A DNA stretch of 64,000 nucleotides from Bacteroidales bacterium (GTDB lineage Bacteria; Bacteroidota; Bacteroidia; Bacteroidales; UBA12077). Positions within the stretch are counted from its first letter, which is position 1. Every line of letters begins with the position of its first letter. The DNA lies in NCBI GenBank assembly GCA_003446015.1, contig DMBU01000068.1:17910-81909 (forward strand), read 5' to 3'. A program made the translations under genes and the position numbers. Of this stretch, positions 60,115 to 64,000 are shown one piece after another. The notes under the pieces are model-generated. The model worked only from the letters and a program-made list of their open reading frames with translations, ran no database searches and was not told the origin of the DNA.

Positions 60115-61131
60115 ATGGCAGATTTAAGTACCACCTATATGGGATTAAAATTGAAGAATCCTATTATTGCCGGTTCATCAAATTTAGCTTTAGACATTAG
60201 AAATGTTAAAGCTATGGAAGAAGCTGGTATTGGAGCAATTGTTTATAAATCTTTATTCGAAGAACAGGTTAATTTTGAATCAGCCGACTTAGATGAAGAT
60301 TTGCAGGCATATAATGACAGGCATGCTGAAATGACCAAGATTTATCCTGAAATGAAACATGCAGGTCCGAAAGATTTTTTATTACAACTTAAAAAAATTA
60401 AGGAAAATACTTCAGTTCCTTTAATTGCCAGTATTAATGCTATTTATGAAGAGACATGGGTTGAGTATGCAAAGTTAATAGAAGAAACAGGGGTGGATGC
60501 TTTAGAAATTAATTTGTATAAAACACCTAAACATTTCGAAGATACAGGTGAAAGTCTTGAAAAAAGAAAATTAGAAATTATAAAAGCTGTGAGAAAGGCG
60601 GTTAAGATACCTGTTGCAGTTAAATTAAGCCCCTTTTATAGTGGACTTCTTAATTTTATCTCCGAAGTTGATAAGACAGGAATTAATGGTTTGGTGCTGT
60701 TTAATAAATTGTTTGAACCAGAAATCGATATTAATGAAGAAAAACCATTGTTCCCTTTTAACTTAAGTAATAAAGGAGATCATAGATTGCCACTGCGGTA
60801 CGCAGGATTGTTGCATGGAAATGTAAAAGCTGATATTTGTAGCTCATCTGGAATCTTTGATGGGGATGATGTTATTAAGATGTTGTTAGCTGGTGCCGAT
60901 ACCGTTCAGGTTGTGAGTACACTGTATAAAAATAAAATTGGCCATATTACAACTATTGTAAATCGATTAGAGGAATGGATGGATAATAAAGGCTATAAAA
61001 CAATCAATGATTTTAAAGGGAAATTATCACGAAAAAAATGTAATGATCCATATGTTTATTTAAGAGCGCAATATGTTGATATTTTACTTAATAGTTCGGA
61101 CAAATTGCTAAAGAAATTTCCTGTAATATAA
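60115..61131 (+). CDS. dihydroorotate-dehydrogenase-like protein
   Basis: A 338-residue FMN-type barrel: TTYMGLKLKNPIIAGSSN, FLLQLKKIKENTSVPLIASI, LEINLYKTPKHF, VKIPVAVKLSPFYSG, and SSSGIFDGDDVIKMLLAGAD near the C-terminus. It resembles PyrD but diverges at the usual catalytic position, and such proteins in Bacteroidota commonly neighbour nifJ. Substrate unproven. Confidence 0.85.
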   Translation: MADLSTTYMGLKLKNPIIAGSSNLALDIRNVKAMEEAGIGAIVYKSLFEEQVNFESADLDEDLQAYNDRHAEMTKIYPEMKHAGPKDFLLQLKKIKENTSVPLIASINAIYEETWVEYAKLIEETGVDALEINLYKTPKHFEDTGESLEKRKLEIIKAVRKAVKIPVAVKLSPFYSGLLNFISEVDKTGINGLVLFNKLFEPEIDINEEKPLFPFNLSNKGDHRLPLRYAGLLHGNVKADICSSSGIFDGDDVIKMLLAGADTVQVVSTLYKNKIGHITTIVNRLEEWMDNKGYKTINDFKGKLSRKKCNDPYVYLRAQYVDILLNSSDKLLKKFPVI

Positions 61132-61172
61132 TACGTAAAAGATGTTGTCCTAAAATGAACGTTTTTGCTACG

Positions 61173-61264
61173 AAGGCTCAAAGACACGAAATTTTACAAA
61201 GTGTTAATTTGCTGTAAACATTGCTTTGTGATTCTTTGAGCCTTTGTCCCGATTATTATTGGGA
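61173..61264. repeat. long-loop inverted repeat plus palindrome
   Basis: AAGGCTCAAAGA (61173-61184) and TCTTTGAGCCTT (61233-61244) are perfect inverted copies 48 bases apart. TCCCGAT-TATT-ATTGGGA follows. The two lie in the 175-base gap between the DHOD-like gene and the converging mgsA. Probably a dispersed intergenic repeat. Confidence 0.65.
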
Positions 61265-61306
61265 TAGTGGCTAATTTTCATTAAATCTTCTTGGATACTA
61301 CCTTTT

Positions 61307-61777
61307 TTATTTAAGAACCTCTCGTTTTAGGTAAGGCGTATAATCTTTAACTATTTGCTGATATTTTTCATTAAATAGTTTTGATGATATAATGAAATCG
61401 GCAGAAGAACGGTTGCTAGCCATTGGTATATTGTATAAAACAGCAATACGTAATAAGGCTTTTACATCAACATCATGAGGTTGAGGTTCCATTGGATCCC
61501 ATAGAAAAATTAGTAAATCTATTTCTTCGGTTGCAATTAAGGCACCCAATTGTTGATCACCTCCTAAAGGTCCTGATTTTAATTTTTTAATCTTTTTATT
61601 GGGTTTATTATCTTCTCTTAGTTTTTTATTTAATAATTTCTCAATTAAGGTACCTGTTGTTCCTGTGCAAGTTAATTCATGTTTTACAAGAGTTTCCCAG
61701 TTCCATTCTACCCAGTCCAAAAGATCTTTTTTCCTATTATCATGAGCTACAAGTGCTATTCGTTTTCTTTTCTCCAT
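61307..61777 (-). CDS. mgsA: methylglyoxal synthase
   Basis: A 156-residue protein. Motifs: RIALVAHDNRKKDLLDWV, LTCTGTTGTLIEKLL, KSGPLGGDQQLGALI (catalytic Asp), LLIFLWDPMEPQPHDVDVKA and PMASNRSSADFII. It converts dihydroxyacetone phosphate to methylglyoxal. It begins 26 bases after the stop of the upstream carboxyltransferase gene and may be co-transcribed with it. Confidence 0.93.
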   Translation of the reverse strand: MEKRKRIALVAHDNRKKDLLDWVEWNWETLVKHELTCTGTTGTLIEKLLNKKLREDNKPNKKIKKLKSGPLGGDQQLGALIATEEIDLLIFLWDPMEPQPHDVDVKALLRIAVLYNIPMASNRSSADFIISSKLFNEKYQQIVKDYTPYLKREVLK

Positions 61778-61803
61778 TTTAAAACTAATTTAAGATTTAC
61801 ATT

Positions 61804-63546
61804 TTACTTTAATCTGACAATAACATCGCCTTTAGAAACCATATCTCCATGTTGGAAAAATATTTCATCAACTTCACCATCGTAATCCGATACTATTTCA
61901 TCATAAGTATAATTATTTTCAATGTAGCAGATGCGTTGTCCTTTTTTTACAATATTACCCAATTCTACCGCTTGTTCTTCAATAAAATAGTTTAAGTTAT
62001 AAAAAATTCTTCCCATATAAGGTGATGCAATGTCTTTTTTAGAAGGGTCGGCTTTAACATGTCCTGTGCCAATGGGTTTATTGATTTCTTCACGAATTTT
62101 TTGAAGTTCTTCGTTAAATCGTTGCTTTGCAATCCCCGATTTAAAATCCTGATATTGTCGTTCATGCATCGCGAATTCAAACAGTTCTTCATCATCCTGG
62201 CCTGTGTCCCAACCATTTTCTACCATTTCATTTCTGAATTTATCGAGCTCGTTGGGATAGTTATCTTGAGGTATTCCTGTGTAAAACTCTTTTCCCTGGC
62301 TCTTTGCTATTTCAATAATTTGAGGATCCAGATTCCCGGGTAATTTACCTGCCTTTCCAATGATCATATCCCAGGCATTATTATCAATGATAGAGAATTT
62401 CTCTTTTCCCTGAATCTCTTGCATTACATTAAGCAAAGCTATGTTCTTAACATATTGGCTAAAAGGCGTAACCAGGGGTGGATTCCCTAGTTTTGGCCAA
62501 ATATCAATGACCTCATCAAATAATTTTACTAAAAGATCATCTTCCGTTAACTTTTCTTTTCCACTGGCTTCCAAAGTCTGATTTAAACCCTGTTGAACAC
62601 CCTTTAAATCAGCCATCATACTTCCCATCATCCCACCTGGCAATCCTGGCTGTACAAGCAAAGATGACATATAACGATTTTTTGGATTTATAAAATAGCC
62701 TAAAAAATCATCTATGAATTCCTGATTTAATGCTCGGGCCTTCATATATGCTTTCATATTTATCTCAGGCACCTTAAATCCGGCATCTTTAAGCATTGCC
62801 TGTATAGTAATAACATCAGGATGAACCATTCCCCAAGATAAAGGCTCCATGGCTACGTCAACATATTCGGCACCAGCTTTTGCCACCTCCAGTATTGATG
62901 CAACAGAAAATCCCGGACCTGAATGTCCATGATATTGAACTAAAATATGAGGATATTTATCTTTGATGTTGCTAACAAGTTTTCCTAAAGTTACCGGACG
63001 GCCAATACCAGCCATATCTTTTAAACATATCTCATCAGTTCCATATTCTACGGCTTTATCAACAACTCCCATGAAATACTTAATAGTATGTATTTCAGAA
63101 TGAGTGATACTTAATGTTGCCTGCGAAATCATTCCTGCTTCTTTGGCATATTTTATGGAAAGTTCAAGGTTACGGTGATCGTTTAATCCGCAAAACGAAC
63201 GCGCAATATCAACGCCCTGAGCTTTTTTAACTTTATACATTAACTTCCTGATATCAGCAGGAACCGGGTACATTCTGATTCCATTCAAAGCCCTTTCAAG
63301 CATGTGAGTCTGAATTCCCGCTTCATTAAACGGCTTGGTCCATTCTCTGACAGCTTTATTAGGGTTTTCTCCATACAATAAATTTACTTGCTCGAAGGCT
63401 CCACCATTGGTTTCAATTCTCGAGAAACAACCCATATCAATAATTACAGGAGCTATTTTTTTTAGCTGATCAACACGAGGTACATATTTCCCTGATGATT
63501 GCCACATATCCCGATATACTAAACTAAATTTGATTTCTTTGCTCAT
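61804..63546 (-). CDS. PycB/OadA-like carboxyltransferase with degenerate biotinyl domain
   Basis: A 580-residue protein from ATG 63546. HMGL-like TIM barrel (1-300) starting FSLVYRDMWQSSGKYVPRVD, with the metal site QYHGHSGPGFSVAS. A conserved carboxylase domain (about 300-500) follows. The C-terminal 75 residues look like a biotinyl domain (ASPYMGRIFYNLNYF, DYDGEVDEIFF) but the usual AMKM is replaced by ENNYTYDE: the Lys is Tyr, about residue 546. It may bind a separate biotin carrier or do another carboxyl transfer. A family resembling it is common in Bacteroidota. Confidence 0.85.
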   Translation of the reverse strand: MSKEIKFSLVYRDMWQSSGKYVPRVDQLKKIAPVIIDMGCFSRIETNGGAFEQVNLLYGENPNKAVREWTKPFNEAGIQTHMLERALNGIRMYPVPADIRKLMYKVKKAQGVDIARSFCGLNDHRNLELSIKYAKEAGMISQATLSITHSEIHTIKYFMGVVDKAVEYGTDEICLKDMAGIGRPVTLGKLVSNIKDKYPHILVQYHGHSGPGFSVASILEVAKAGAEYVDVAMEPLSWGMVHPDVITIQAMLKDAGFKVPEINMKAYMKARALNQEFIDDFLGYFINPKNRYMSSLLVQPGLPGGMMGSMMADLKGVQQGLNQTLEASGKEKLTEDDLLVKLFDEVIDIWPKLGNPPLVTPFSQYVKNIALLNVMQEIQGKEKFSIIDNNAWDMIIGKAGKLPGNLDPQIIEIAKSQGKEFYTGIPQDNYPNELDKFRNEMVENGWDTGQDDEELFEFAMHERQYQDFKSGIAKQRFNEELQKIREEINKPIGTGHVKADPSKKDIASPYMGRIFYNLNYFIEEQAVELGNIVKKGQRICYIENNYTYDEIVSDYDGEVDEIFFQHGDMVSKGDVIVRLK

Positions 63547-63842
63547 ATACAAATTTGCAATTCGTTAAAAAAATGTATTCTATTAAAATAGAAATGAATG
63601 TTTATTAAATATCTAAGAGAATATATTGCTTATCAAATTTAACGAAAAATACCATGCTGCTATATGTTTTAAAACTTAAGTAATACAAGCAGTTTGTTAA
63701 TGTTTTGAAAATCATTTGAAAATATCTTAAATGTTATAAATCATAATTTAAATTATACAAGGTATAAAAAATTGAAAACATGATAACAGAATTACATGCA
63801 TGTATTTTAAAGTTGATTGGTTTTAATTAGATAATAATATTT
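63547..63842. other. AT-rich gap before ruvX
   Basis: About 300 bases with no gene between divergently transcribed carboxyltransferase and ruvX. Only the ruvX promoter, at the right edge, is recognisable. Confidence 0.4.
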
Positions 63843-63850
63843 TAACTTTG
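63843..63850 (+). promoter_or_regulatory. -7 box before ruvX
   Basis: TAACTTTG matches TAnnTTTG exactly, 25 bases before the start codon; TTG at 63817-63819 is a possible -33. Confidence 0.65.
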
Positions 63851-63874
63851 TGCTTTAAAATTAAATTTAATACC

Positions 63875-64000
63875 ATGGGAAGAGTCCTGGCAATTGATTA
63901 TGGTAGAAAAAGGGTTGGCATAGCTGTAACAGATCCTTTACAAATTATAGCAAATTCTTTAACTACAGTTCATTCCAAGGATATATGGACTTTCCTGGCT
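63875..64000 (+). CDS. ruvX: RuvX/YqgF Holliday-junction resolvase-like nuclease (partial)
   Basis: Only the first 42 residues are in the window. MGRVLAIDYGRKRVGIAVTD is the RNase H-like motif 1 of RuvX (YqgF), with the catalytic Asp8. It continues beyond the right edge. It is thought to process 16S rRNA 5' ends and may resolve junctions. Confidence 0.88.
   Translation, partial: MGRVLAIDYGRKRVGIAVTDPLQIIANSLTTVHSKDIWTFLA

Overview
The window looks like chromosome from a low-GC member of the Bacteroidota, probably an anaerobic or facultative marine or gut-type Bacteroidales/Marinilabiliales relative. The evidence is a SusC/SusD pair, the short Bacteroidota primary sigma factor, GWxTD and DUF3127 proteins, exact matches to the Bacteroidota -7 promoter motif TAnnTTTG ahead of many genes, a tmRNA tag GENNYALAA, and a pyruvate:ferredoxin oxidoreductase. 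No tRNA or rRNA gene, CRISPR array, transposase or phage module was seen.

Layout. 0.4-4.4 kb: ABC-F ATPase, GWxTD lipoprotein and the rRNA methylase RlmB. 4.4-9.3 kb (minus): two paralogous histidine kinases, a YQA-repeat DUF6150 protein and an MscS-type channel. 9.4-12.2 kb: M64 peptidase lipoprotein, a DUF6249 membrane protein, and an ECF sigma factor with a membrane partner. 12.2-19.6 kb: an accessory signalling block with a second ECF sigma, two paralogous anti-sigma/TPR membrane proteins, a large TPR-CHAT protease-like protein, an unannotated 52-residue Lys-Gly-Gly peptide gene, a degenerate histidine kinase and three stand-alone LytTR regulators in a row. 19.9-29.7 kb: a ribosomal-peptide (RiPP) cluster with a C39-like/VKOR/thioredoxin fusion, five short precursor genes with double-glycine leaders and variable cores, a radical SAM/SPASM maturase, a CPBP membrane protease, a C39-peptidase ABC exporter and an HlyD adaptor. 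The exporter and adaptor are separated by a four-helix-bundle gene flanked by heptamer arrays. Four of the precursor transcripts start with copies of a roughly 35-nt element that can fold as an H-type pseudoknot.

29.7-34.3 kb is housekeeping: acyl-ACP thioesterase, DUF3127, two prolyl isomerases, MnmD and a subtilisin-like lipoprotein. 34.3-39.0 kb is a likely light/B12-responsive group: TIGR01777 epimerase, photolyase, a CarH/LitR-type MerR regulator, an ECF sigma and an SRPBCC protein. 39.3-43.0 kb: DUF2007, a phosphatase, an acyl-CoA ligase and a beta-barrel protein. 43.2-43.6 kb: ssrA. 43.7-51.8 kb: an AlaDH/saccharopine-dehydrogenase-like enzyme, a LytS/LytR-type two-component pair and one SusC/SusD pair. 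51.9-64 kb: rpe, rpoD, rho, nifJ, a PKD lipoprotein, a DHOD-like protein, mgsA, a PycB-like carboxyltransferase lacking its biotin lysine, and the 5' end of ruvX.

How the accessory part may work (inference): surface or cytoplasmic signals pass through the CHAT/anti-sigma/LytTR block to switch on precursor transcripts. The precursors are modified by the radical SAM enzyme and/or oxidised by the VKOR-thioredoxin protein, cut after Gly-Gly by the C39 exporter and secreted through the HlyD adaptor. The sequence supports the parts list and the adjacency. It does not prove the regulatory links.
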